Part shown: one piece after another, positions 44,975 through 56,298 of the stretch
Layout of the letters: the number at the start of each line of letters is the position of its first letter
Numbering within the stretch: the stretch's first letter is position 1
NCBI GenBank assembly: GCA_047967505.1
Contig: CM106539.1
Strand: one strand, 5' to 3'
DNA: 64,000 nucleotides
DNA from: Dipteris shenzhenensis
Lineage: Eukaryota > Polypodiophyta > Polypodiopsida > Gleicheniales
The notes under the pieces: model-generated
The model's database searches: none
What the model was told of the DNA's origin: nothing
Seen by the model: only the letters and a program-made list of their open reading frames with translations
Program-made: the position numbers and the translations under genes

Positions 44975-45250
44975 ACTATAGACGCGCTTGGTAGACGCGC
45001 AAAATAGCGAGCGCGTCTATAGGCGTTGTTCTAGTAGAGAAATTACGGGCGCGTCTATTAGCGCGGCTAAATCCTCGTCTATTTGCGCATCAATCACCGC
45101 GTTTATTTGCGCGTTAGACCAGAGAAAATACGGGCCCGTCTAACATCCCATTTATTAGCGTGTTTATTTGCGCGTGTATTTTCGCGTTTATTTGCGCGTT
45201 TACACTGAGAATCAGACGCGCATTTAGACGCGTAAATAGACGCGCTCCAG
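44975..45250. repeat. Left subterminal TAGACGCG repeats of copy R
   Basis: About twenty copies of (T)AGACGCG or CGCGTCTA in both orientations, rich in CpG. Equivalent blocks lie at 48370-48560, 48940-49260 (centre) and 51140-51390 (right). Confidence 0.92.
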
Positions 45251-45412
45251 AGAATACAAAAAGTGAGATTTTGGTGTACATCATTGCTTTCCAAACATTG
45301 CCCATGATTACCAAAGCACATAATTTTTTGCAAGCCCACATATACAAGAATTAAGGGAAATGAGGAGAATGAGACAATATGTAAAATAGTTTTGCTAATA
45401 TCAATTGTGGGG

Positions 45413-48321
45413 CTATGGTTCAATCTCATCCTCAATGAGATCAACCCTTGCCAAACTATCTACTTCAAAATCCAAACAAGTGTTTAGATCTACAAATACA
45501 TTCAACCCACTACTACTTGTGCCACTCATGTGCTCATCGAAATCAAGATCTCAAATGGTAGGCTCGTCCTCACGGGTAATGCCGGCCTCAATATCTATAT
45601 CTCCTATCTCATGATCATCCTCCTCTCTTGTATCACGGTCATCATCATGTCCATGGCCATGATCATCCTCCATATGCTCCATATTAGTAAATGTACTATA
45701 CATCACTTTGGAACGTGGCATAATAGGTATGACATGCCACCACCTATTATTATCCACCATTGGTTGATAGACAACCTAATTCAAACACAAATACAATCAT
45801 GTTACTTTTCTTGCATCAAATATTTAAAAGCGAGTATTTTTATGTGTGTGCACAGTACCTGTTCACATTGTTGCGGTAGTATTAGTGTGTCCTTCCTACT
45901 TTGCCAAAACTTTGTGGAGTCAATAGTTACAAAGCCACTTGCATGGCGTTTGATTGTTGCATTAGGGCCTCTTTCCACCACGTCCTTAAACCACTTTACA
46001 TCCAAAACATACACAAAGAAGCGTCGAAAGTCAAGCATAATGATATCTTGGATTATGCCACAATAATCATCCATGGCTCCATTGGCTCCCTCAAAGCTAG
46101 CAATGACGCCGCAATCTTGTGTGTTTCTCTTATCATCAATCCGTTGTGTTCGAAAATGCTTGCCCTCACACCATATAGCATTGAACATAGTGCACTACAC
46201 CAAGAAAAAATCAATTAAATAAGCAATCTAAATTATAAAAAGCTCCTAACTTATGCATAACATTCTATATACCGACCTTGCTCACGCATCCTCCCTGTGG
46301 TACGTAGATCCTCCCTTATGCCTGCCGAATCTCGTGTCCCATTCAAATGCTCCCAAATGGTAGATGCCACATTCTTGAAGATATGCATGGGATCGAGCAG
46401 GTGATTGATCTTGAGGTGGGACCAATATGGTAAACGATAAAAGATGGAGTATCTAAACAAAATAAAGTGTTAGCATGCAATCCTCACTTTCAACCAATAT
46501 AGCCAATCTTTACTTCCAGCCAATAGTTACAAATCCTTACCGGCTCATGCCAAGTGGTGGAGGAGTCGTGGAACCGTCCCAAATTCTCATCCAATCTCCT
46601 GCGGTGAGTGATTGTGGGAGGACTTCATTCCAAGGGGCAACATATCTAGGATGATCAGGTGGGAGAAATCGATGGTGATTCTCATAGATGACCTTATTTA
46701 ATGCGTTTGCCCGTGAGGCAACTAGCGAAGGACCACAAACAGGACATGCATGGTAACCCGATGTAGTGAGACCTGAAACAATAGATGCAATTAAGAGTGG
46801 AAGGTGGGTTTAGGGTGCCACGTCCTTGCCTATTCATAATTAAAAAATGCAATGCTTACCTGAACACTCGCCATAGCCTGGGAAGTCATGCATCGTCCAC
46901 ATCAAGACTGCTTTGCAGTTGAAGTCTCGTGACGAGGGAGACCTGCTCACATCATGCACCTCGATACCTCTCCAAAGTATCTCTAGCTCATCAATCAAAG
47001 GCTCCAAATAAACATCAGGGTTTTTGACTTTATGTTTCCCTGGAATTAGAAGGGACAGCATGACATGTCCTTTCTTAATAGCCATAGAGGGTGGAAGATT
47101 GTAATTCACCAATACCACTGGCCATACACTGTAAGACGTGCTTTTGAGACCAAATGGGTTCACACCGTCCATACCCAATCCAAGTCTCAAGCTCCTAGGT
47201 TCTTCCTTGAAGCTTGGCCATGTGTCTTCAATATGCTTCCACGCAGGAGAGTCCGCGGGAGTTCTCCACTTGCCATCGGTTGATCGATGGGAGGAATGCC
47301 ATGACATGAGCTCTGCAATAGATTTGCACTTGAACATATGTTGGATGCGAGGGATTATGGGAAAATGTCACAATACCTTACGAGGCACGTCCAAGGTTTT
47401 GAGATCTGCTCTATATCTTGCCTCTCCACAAGTAGGACACTCTCTTGCATCCTTATGTAGTCCACGAAACAAAACGCAATCGTTGACACATGCATGGATG
47501 CGCTTGTAATCTAATCCTCCAAGAGAGGTCACATGTTGCCTTGCCATATCTCTTGAGGTCGGTAATTTATTCTCCCTTGGAAGCATTTTACACAATAGCC
47601 TGCACGTGAAGACCATAAATGAGGAAAAGCATTCGAGTAATTGACCCACGCGCATAATTCACCATGTTTGCAAAATCGACTTTAAAGCTTACTTGAGTAA
47701 TGCATTCAAACTTGCATTGCTCCATCCATAGATGGTTTGCAAGTTTAGTAACTCAAGGGAGGCACGTAGAATAGAGAATGTGCACCCCTCAAACAGTGGA
47801 GTCGATGCTGCGGTAAAAAGATCATCCTGCTCCATGCTATTATCCCTCCCTTGATGGACATATAAATCCCGCACCATATCATCAAACACCTCCTCCTCCA
47901 CGGCTTCATGAGGTAATGGTGGAGGGCTACTATCACCATCACTCCATGCATCCGTAACGGTCCCTCCTGAAGATCCCACCTCATATCGCCGACGCTTCGC
48001 CTCCTCACGACAGGCATAGGGTAACATGTGCGGGTGTGGCACTGCATCCTGTATCAAATTAAAACGGGATCATTATAACTCAAACATATGAACACCCATA
48101 GGTATCTCAATCAACCTTAACTTACAAATCCTTACCCTGTTTACGGTCACATCCCATTCTCCATACTTTGAGATATGATTGAGCGTAATCCTGCGTGCAC
48201 GATACATGTTTCCTCGACATCGATCACACAGACATTTGATTTTTTGCTCCAACCACATTTCGCGATGGTGGATACGGAGGGATTCATCCTTACTGGAGCT
48301 GCTTGTTGAAGATGGAGACAT
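45413..48321 (-). pseudogene. CACTA TNP2 transposase, copy R, internally deleted
   Basis: Exon 1 (48321-48137) has MSPSSTSSSSKDESLRIHHR, KCLCDRCRGNMYRARRI. Exon 2 (48052-47697) has DAVPHPHMLPYACREEAKRR and TPLFEGCTFSILRASLELLN, GWSNASLNALL. Exon 3 (47606-46863) is Transposase_21: NKLPTSRDMARQHV, YKRIHACVNDCVLFRGLHKD, CPTCGEARYR, KVL-stop-HFPIIPRIQHMF, DSPAWKHIEDTWPSFKEEPR, LRLGLGMDGVNPFG, SYSVWPVVLVNYNLPP, WTMHDFPGYGECSG. Exons 4-5 (46776-46274) read GYHACPVCG and YSIFYRLPYWSHLKINHLLD. Then GRMRE jumps to the end of a later exon; the DUF4218 region present in L is missing. The DUF4216 exon (46188-45850) and acidic last exon follow. TGA codons at about 47371 and in the last exon interrupt it. 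Introns have GT..AG borders. Confidence 0.9.
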
Positions 48322-49326
48322 CCTACAAACAAACAACCCACCAAATTTGCTCTTCTTCAAATGCTTAACTTAAAAAACTCTGTGTTGCGTCTATCGCCGC
48401 GTCTATTGTCGCGTCTAATTGCGCGTCTAAATGCCTGTCTACTTTGTGTATTTAAACGCGCTTGTAGACACGCTAATAGACGCGTTTATAAACGCATCTA
48501 CTCTGTGTATTCAGACGCGACTATAGATGCGCTAATAGACGCGACTATACCCGCGACTTTTAAACCTGCTTTTCGGCACGCCGCTCGCTTTGCTTTTCTT
48601 TTGACTACTTAAACTTCGCGAGCGGCTTTCTTTCTTCTTTATTAGCACTTCTATAGATTCGAAGCTCCCATACACAGTTCCAAGCTTTCACTCAAGACAA
48701 AGGGACCGTACCTACACCGCTTGCTTCCAAGCCTAAAGAAGAGGAGGAGTACGAACAAGGAGAAGAACCAAGTTTGGAAAAGAAAGATCCTTCCATACCT
48801 TTTTCCAAGTAAGTCCTTTTGAAGTTGTTCTTGCTTGCTTTTTCCAGTTTTGTACTTTTTCGCATCCACGAAACGCAGCATCTAGGTATGAGCGACACGT
48901 TCTTTTGTCGGGCGAAACGTCCTTTTCGACTTTTGAGTATTCTCGACTGTCGGAGCGCGTGTATAAAGGCGTCTGAGGGCACGTCTAAACGTGCGTCTAC
49001 AGGCACGTCTATATGTGCGTCTGGGTTGTTGCAGACACACACAGACGCGTATATAGACGCCTAAACAGACGCTTTGTTAAACGGAGTTTTAAACGAATTG
49101 TTAGACGCGCTTTTAGACGCGCTTGTTAACGCACTGGTAGACGGATTGATGAACGGACTGTTAGACGTGCTGTTACTTGAATTGTTAAACGCTCTGTTAG
49201 ACGCCTTTATAGACGCGAAGATTAGACGGGTCTATAGACGCGCTCTGACAGAGCCTCTTTTTTTTTTTCCCCCCTTTCTTCTCAGCTCCCAAAGTAATAG
49301 ATTTGTTTATTTTTTTCCAGTTTAAC
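48322..49326. promoter_or_regulatory. Divergent intergenic region with TAGACGCG repeats
   Basis: The 1 kb between the TNP2 and ORF1 starts contains two clusters of CGCGTCTA/TAGACGCG words (48370-48560 and 48940-49260). Because both genes point outward from it, it probably holds both promoters, and the same repeats as the termini could let transposon proteins autoregulate. Inference from layout only. Confidence 0.5.
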
Positions 49327-50788
49327 ATGTGGGGAGGAAGTGCTTCTAGCTCACCTGATCCGCGTAAATCGATATGGAAGGATTTATATAATATTTTAGG
49401 GCACCCTCCTAATCCTGCGGAGTTATACGGGTACATGACGGGTACCCTTAACACTCCCCAGGAGTCGGCACTACAGACTCCGAGCCACCCCACACCGCCT
49501 GAGATCACCCCAGTGGAGTCCGCACAGCCGTCTTATGCCCCGTCTTATGCCCCTTCCCCCGTACCGTCTTATGCCCCTTCCCCCATGCCGTCTTATGTCC
49601 CTTCTGCCATCCCGTCTTATGCCCCTTCCCCCATGCCTTCAGGAGGTCCTTCTGCCTCAGCGAGCCGTCGACGTACTCCCCAGCTGTCGAGACTCGGTTC
49701 TCCAGCTACGAGTGGTCAGCGTAGTCCCGCGTAGTCCCTAGCTACGAGTGGCCAGCGTACAAGCTCGACACGACAGGGTAGCAGGCGTAGTAGCAGGGAG
49801 AGCGGTGGCAGATGCTGCTTTGGGCCATGTGGTGGTGAGGAGGAGGATGATTCAGATGATTTAGACGTGCCTCTGGGTGATGGTACGATTTATTATGACA
49901 TCACCCAGACAGGAGGCATCTTGATGGATGCGCGGGGGAAGGACATAATGGCCTTCATGCGCTCTGTAATTGCTAACAATTACAGAGATTGCTTTATCCA
50001 CTATAAAGACCACCCAAAGAGGTTGGCTGATGAGACCCTCGCTACTGTTCGCTCTAGGTATCCTAACCCCCCCAATCGCCAGTTCACAGATAAATGGGGG
50101 AAGTCAAAGATTGTTACGATACTTAGCAATAAAAGATCTTCCCTTAAGAGGCAGGCACTAGCGGAGCTTGCCAGACTTGAGGCAGGTCAACCTCCAAGGG
50201 GCCCACCCCACACCGCTCAGAAGCGTGAGTGGAAGAAGGCAATGAAGTCAGCGAGGGAGGAGACAGTTTGCAGCACGTGGAGGCACGGAGGATCCAGATG
50301 GAGGAGTATGGGAGCGCGCATTTTGGAGCAGGGGGTGTTGACTCATGGGAGGCCCAATTTGTAAGTATCGATCTCAAATTATATTGCTTATGTAGTTTAT
50401 TAGGAGGTTGGTTGTTTCTTTGTACTAATCCCTCCACAAAGTGTATCGCGGTCATGCAGCTTGAGATCGTGGGCAGATACCCTACTCTAGTGGAGACAGC
50501 CTACCACCGCCACCATCGCAGAGGAGATACATGGAGGCACTTCTATGATGACGGGTTGATTACTGAGGAGCAGTATACCCGAACTACTGGACAGGCCCCC
50601 CAGGTATTTGAAAGTAATTAAATAATGCCAAAATTATAAGTAAAGATTTGAATTTTCATACATTGATATATGTTGTCCCTTGTTTATAGGGCGCCCCTGT
50701 ACAAGACGACGAGGAAGACGAGGAAGGAGGTGTAGAAGGCAGCGCATAAGGCAGCGCAAAAGGGAGCGTGGAAGGCAGCGAGGATTAG
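49327..50788 (+). CDS. CACTA ORF1, copy R
   Basis: Exon 1 (49327-50360) starts MWGGSASSSPDPRKSIWKDL, then HPPNPAELYGYMTGTLNTP, a PSYAPSPMPSYVP repeat (49530-49640), SRRRTPQLSRLGSPATSGQ, one TAG at 49732, an acidic CGGEEEDDSDD, and the conserved block VPLGDGTIYYDITQTGGILM, MAFMRSVIANNYRDCFIHYK, RLADETLATVRSRYPNPPNR, KIVTILSNKRSSLKRQALAE. A frameshift near 50265 precedes the GTAAGT donor. Exon 2 (50461-50602) has LEIVGRYPTLVETAYHRHHR. Exon 3 (50690-50788) is acidic (QDDEEDEEGGVEG) with a TAA inside. It is much better kept than copy L. No known enzyme motif; by position it is the TnpA/ORF1-type accessory protein, inferred to bind the subterminal repeats. Confidence 0.75.
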
Positions 50789-51406
50789 TCGTAGAAGTAG
50801 TGCTACTATTCTTTTTTGTACTTAAAGCCATTGGCTTGGCTTCGTGCCTCTTGTATATAGACTCCTCTTATTTTTTGTACTTGAAGTCACATGACATGGC
50901 TTAGCTTCCTTATTTTTTGTACTTGGAGCCACATGACGTGGCTTAGCTTCGTGCTATATGTATATACAAGCACTTTTTGAGCTTTCAATTTTATTGCATT
51001 TTGGAGTTGTAATATTTTATTTGGAATTGTAATTAAAATGCGGTTGGCTGTAAGAATTGAATTACAGAATGTGGATATGGGATTCTTGTAACTATATAGC
51101 ATACACAACATACACAGTATTCTGTAAAATTTTTTTAAAAAAAAGGCGCGTCTATCAGTGCGTTTAAAAACGCGTTTATATTCGCGTCTGTCTGTTCGAC
51201 TTGCGTCTATACGTGTGTCTATCAAAGCGTTTATAGGCGCGTCTATTTACGCATGTATGAGCGCATCTATACGCGCGTAAGTCTGATATATAGACGCGCA
51301 ATTAGACGCGGGTCTCCTGACGTGCAAATAGACGCGCCCGTAAGTTTTTTATTTAGTTCATGAAACGCGTCTGTGCGCGCGTCTATGGGTGCTTTGTCTT
51401 GTTGTG

Positions 51407-51992
51407 AGAGATTTATGCAAGAAATGACGCTTTTCCTCAACCAAATGGTGCATGGTCAGACATGTCAGATTGCTATGCTGTCGGTTGGTTACTTGGTGAA
51501 ATAGACAACTTCCTTGTGGGGGTAGGTTTGCACTGTCAGATGATGAACTATACTTGAGGCATGTAATCAAGATGTTGTGGGATTGTAAACTCCACTTGTG
51601 CTAGAATGAGCCTTGGGAATGGATGACAATGGAATTCCTACTAACTAAACTTTATGCACACCATGTTGATGAAAATGATGCAATGTGTCCAATGGACGAT
51701 ATGAAAACTTATCTATAAAATTTTCATTTGCAAATCATCATATTTCCATTTCCAACTCATCATATTTCCATTTGCAAGTCCTGTAGTTTTTAAATATTCC
51801 TAAAATAAAGTTTGCTCTATTTTGAAATGGATTCATGTTTTTTCATTGGTTGTTTAGGATTTATGTTTTGAAATTTTGAGAAAATAATATTTTGCAATAG
51901 GATGAGAAGTAGATGTGCTTGAATATATGTATGTATCATGTTCACAACTCGTATATTTTCTATCATGTTCAGGGTTTAGCACTTCACCAAAA
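51407..51992. other. No recognisable gene, right flank of copy R
   Basis: Continues the interrupted sequence from 44957. Short direct words (TCATATTTCCATTT near 51735 and 51760). No domain seen. Confidence 0.4.
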
Positions 51993-52411
51993 CAATGGCA
52001 TCGTCATCATCAAGAACACCCTCTCGACCATCCACACAGACCGAGTATGAAGCCTAAGACAAATGCACTCGCGGTAGTCAAGCGATGTAGTTCATGATGG
52101 ACGTGACTGACTCTACCATGCATCTATCACTAAAAGAGCAAACAAAGGCAATTGCCCAAGCCAGTATTTTCCACAACCCTAATGGCATGAAGTACCTGGC
52201 TATACATCTCCTCATCTCAGATGATGATTTAGAGACCATATGGGATTATAGCGAAAATACTCCTAAACATGGGCGATGGTCCCTTACGTGGTGTTATAAT
52301 GAAGCCATGAAAGAGAATGCACAATGCATCTGGGAGATGATTTTTGTAAAATATTTCACTAAGAAATTCCCAAATACTTTGCAAAGATGCTATATGCAAA
52401 GTTTCTGCTAA
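51993..52411 (+). pseudogene. Unrecognised ORF with two in-frame stops
   Basis: From MASSSSRTPSRPSTQTEYEA (51993) one frame continues through TAA and TAG to MMDVTDSTMHLSLKEQTKAI, AIHLLISDDDLETIWDYSEN, GRWSLTWCYNEAMKENAQCI. No family recognised. The composition is protein-like and the frame is kept for 140 codons apart from the two stops, so a decayed gene is likely. Confidence 0.4.
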
Positions 52412-52840
52412 GGCGTGAAGTGGACTTTAATTTAATCAAACACTCGAGCATGCGAGGATCTACATACACCAAGCGGCACCAGACCTATGGTAGTCAAATC
52501 TCCATAAAGCGGCAATAGTTCAGTCTCAAGTGAATATAATATTTAAATATGCCAATCATTTACTTTGGTTTTTTTTAAAGAATTCCAACCCAACATCAAT
52601 TGATAAGTTTGTATGTGACTTTATTGAATGTGTAGCCTCTCTCACAAGTTCAGATCTCTATATGAATGTCAAAGAGGGAGCTAGATAAGGACCACGTGTC
52701 AAGCAAGATCTCACATTTACGACTGCCACTATATGAGATGCAACAACAGAGCATCGACGAGTGCTACAAGAATGCATAATAGCAAGCAATTATTCTCAAC
52801 AAGTGCATGATGCACAAGTTGCCTTGCAACATATTGAAAA

Positions 52841-53149
52841 TTGGGCGTAGTCTCCGCAATTATTTCTGATTTTGTTGGCCTCTCCATGTGCAAACCATCC
52901 ACGATACCTAGAACATTACAATACATTGTGGACAGGCCATGTTGTCCAATCTACCAAGATTGTTTTGACAGGGCCACAGGATACTATGCCCTCCCTTGTG
53001 ATCATCGCTTTCATGTTGTCTATTTGGTGAATGCCTTAAAGGTGAGAAGTGCATGTGCGGCATACGACACTCCTATGGCACATGAGTTGTATGGCATGCT
53101 CAGCATCGGTGCAACATACTCTGCCGATCCAAGGGTACATTCAATTTAA
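52841..53149 (+). pseudogene. RING-finger-like exon with lost zinc ligands
   Basis: The frame has RPCCPIYQDCFDRATGYYAL, PCDHRFHVVYLVNALKVRSA, CAAYDTPMAHELYG. The spacing follows a C3H2C3-type RING (CPxC..F, LPCxHxFHxxCL, SxCxxC), but three expected cysteines are Tyr (CPIY, HVVY, CAAY). RING domains act as ubiquitin ligases; with these changes zinc binding would fail. Could also be chance resemblance. Confidence 0.4.
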
Positions 53150-54498
53150 ATGCTAAGGAGCAGATATTTTTCTATACAAACTTAGAATATAAAATTAATT
53201 TTTGGGCACGTATTGTTATCTATTTGTAATAAATGTTTTGAAGGTTTGTTTCAAAGGTGTATTGATTTAATATTCCTATTACAATGGTGTATTCTCAATT
53301 CTACATAAATTTGTTTATGATGATAATTGAAATGTATCTTATTCTCATAAGTGAAATACTTTGTTTTAGTAGTCGATCATCTCCATCATCCGTGGTGATC
53401 ATCCTCGCAATACTGATGCTTATCTTGCTAGCATGGTGCTCAGCATAACAATTATTTGCAGCTGTTTCATCATGCTATATCACCACGGGCTGCATATTCT
53501 ATTGGGCACTCAGGGAACCCACATACCAGTCACCGCTGCTGGCACACGAGTTGGCTAAAAACATTTTTTGGTTCATTTATTTTGATTCTCATAAAGTCAT
53601 GTATGAATATAGCCAATCTTGATAGATTCTTTTATGCATGTAGGCATTTGTTGACCTATTTTTTTTTAAAGGAACTTTTGTATCGGTATAGCCATATACT
53701 TGATACTGTATGAATATTTCCATATTACTGCCTATTTTTTTGCTGATTGCATATCCATGTTGCTAACTCATTTTTTGTAACAATAATATTTTCGAATGGT
53801 GGACACGTAATCTCCAAGTTTAATTATTATTGTGAAAAGGCTAGAGTGCTCCATGTTGAATTGTTAAAAATACTTTGTTTGTTTAAAATTGTTGAATTAA
53901 TTAACGTAGATGCATTGATTGTTGAAAATTATTGAAGCAATTAGTGTGGATGCATTGTTATTGTCATACTTTGAAGTGAAATTGTAAGTAATGCATCATT
54001 TGCTCCACTTAGATAGGGTCCACTCGAGGAGCTTTAATAAGGGATCACAATTTGCAAATAATACTTTTGTAATAGTTACATCCTTCATTGCAAATGATAA
54101 TTTTGTAACATCCTTCAGTCAACTTATAAAACTAGTGAGAAAAAAATTCAATATTAGTTTCACCAAATTCACCCTTCACAAAATCAATTTTACCATATGT
54201 CTATTCAAAATTAAAAAAGGTGATTTACAATGCCTCAATACAATAATGTTGGACAACAAGTCCCAAAATGGTAGCAACAAGAGTTTGCAAGGCCCTAATC
54301 TCTTAGTCCCTTGCATTTTGAAATTCTTCCATGCACGTCACCCAAGAAATGCAACCTCCTTCTTAAGTGAGAGCCAATGTATTTTTGATGACAAATATTA
54401 CATCTCCACTGTCCACCATCTAGCATCATAATATTATTCTCCACATTTGCGACAACTTCACCTACATCTGTAGACTATGTTGTTATGTCAGCAAGTGG
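53150..54498. other. AT-rich, no gene recognised
   Basis: Frames of 60-146 codons here have AT-driven composition and no domain. Nothing further seen. Confidence 0.5.
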
Positions 54499-54705
54499 CT
54501 ATAAGATGGTAGCAACTCTTTGTGCACCATATTTGCCTCCGCAGCATGGCATTGTCTTATTAACATCTCCCACGAAGTGCCATAACATCCTCGCCGGTGA
54601 GCCTCGAAATTCTCGATGGCAGATATCACATCTCCAACGTTTTCCTGCTATCATTATAACGTAGTTGCATGCTGTTGTTGGACCTCCATTTCTCTCTAAA
54701 GCCAT
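54499..54705 (-). pseudogene. BED-type zinc finger exon (hAT-like)
   Basis: The 68-residue frame contains KRWRCDICHREFRGSPARML, WHFVGDVNKTMPCCG: Cys-x2-Cys, an aromatic residue before the finger, a His and a Cys further on, the pattern of BED fingers at the N-terminus of hAT transposases and related proteins. It starts MALERNGGPTTACNYVIMIA. No hAT catalytic domain follows on the minus strand. Confidence 0.5.
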
Positions 54706-56215
54706 TGCATACTGTCAAATTAAGGAGTTCAATTAATTCAATTGATTTCATAACTATAAAAAATAATTTATCCCTTTGAAATGCATTTTCAACCAAACCT
54801 CCAACATGTGAGTACTCCATGCAAGCTTGCTAAACCTCGAGAGAAAAAAATCATTGAACTGTCTTCCCCCTCTCGACGTGTTTCGATGATTATAACCATG
54901 GTAATCTACCTGTTAAAATAGGCGTGGGATGGCAAGTCGCCTTTTTTCACATCCTTCTCTCTCCTGAGTAAGCATCTATCTACACTATGATCATCTGCAA
55001 CATCATGCTCTACTGATGGATGTCGGTATTTTTCACACACTAGTGCAGCAGCTAGCATCACTTACACAAGCATATCAAGGTTGCAAGCAATTGGATAATA
55101 TGTTCCAAGTTCGAACATTGAAGTAAAACAATTGTTAGACTTGTGCATGTAATGGTGGACATTATACAAAGCATGACCAAATGGTTGAAAATCAACCTAG
55201 GCTAAGATAGCATGCGGTCTTTCCACAAATGATCATGCTTGGATGATGTTGCCATTTGTTTCTACTATGGTCATGCCTCGCGTGCATCAATGTGTTGATG
55301 TGGATCGATCATCAAAATGGCACCTTACACGCGGCCTAGGCCGGCCAAAAATCAATGTGCAATGAGCATAGCTAAATTCATGTTCCTCTAGCACCATCCA
55401 TCCAGTAGTAGATGAAACAACATAGCAATGCCCTAATGGGCAACATGTTGACTAGAGTTCTAGATCATTCCCAAGATTTGCAAATGCACTCACATGAAGA
55501 AGTCTTTTCCAAGATTCCTTATTTTCTTGGGCACTAGAAAGCTACCTAACTACATCTAATCAATCCCTACTCTACCATCAAAGAAAGACACCAAAAACCT
55601 TAAGTCACTAATCAAAATTGGATTCCCTAAAACCGTTATGGACAAGGTCTATCCCAAGGATCGATGTATGTTATCATGGATTGCCATAGAGAATAAAGGA
55701 ATACATCCAATTTTTAAAGAGACTACATTGGCCAATAAATTTCCCAATTGTAATTGTTCCGATCTCGACCACATAATAAATTTGTACATGATGTCAAAAG
55801 CATTTTAGCTTGACACAAATTGAAGAAGTACCGAGAGTACATGTGTCCTAGACAAGAAGCTTCATCTTCAACACCTATGTCCTTCTTCTCATTCCATTCT
55901 TCCAAGCACAATGAACAAGCTATTGTCTACACTACCTAAACTTATACACTTGTTTCAGTTTTAGGGTGTGTTCACCAAACACACACACTCTTAAACATAT
56001 GGCATGCATGCTTTTACTACTAATAAATTATCATCATGGAGACTATGCAAAAGGTAGACTGAAATAATCAAATCTGTTGTATTCCATCTATGATGTTGTA
56101 CGATTAATATGGAAGCTGATATAGTAAACAAGCCGTGAGAATTAGTCTAAGTCTTAGTCTGTTCTTCTTCTACACGGCAAACAAGAAAAGACTATCGTAA
56201 ACAAGCCCTGGACGT
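54706..56215. other. No recognisable gene
   Basis: Moderately AT-rich unique-looking sequence. A minus-strand frame at 55723-55911 (SCLGHMYSRYFFNLCQ) and plus-strand pieces at 55610-55800 look mildly protein-like, but no family could be named. Confidence 0.45.
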
Positions 56216-56298
56216 TTCAAAATGTGATGCTAGTATTCATTTGGCACTCTTCTTGATAGGGTTCAAAAATAGAGAGGCTCAGACTGATTGAGCTGGAA

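Larger units (their letters stand above)
44958..51406. mobile_element. CACTA-superfamily element copy R with CACAACAA termini
   Basis: The left end CACAACAACACAAAGCA (44958) and the right end, read inverted, CACAACAAGACAAAGCA (to 51406) are inverted repeats with one mismatch over 17 bases. AGA flanks both sides (44955-44957, 51407-51409), the 3 bp target duplication expected of the superfamily. Inside lie TAGACGCG subterminal repeats at both ends and in the centre, a TNP2-type transposase gene (minus) and ORF1 (plus), divergently arranged. Total length 6449 bp. TNP2 is internally deleted, so the element is non-autonomous but could in principle be moved in trans. Confidence 0.93.

Noticed and set aside
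45530-46066. 178-codon plus-strand frame
   Set aside because: Antisense shadow of the TNP2 DUF4216 and last exons; the equivalent shadow exists at 37459-37992 in copy L.
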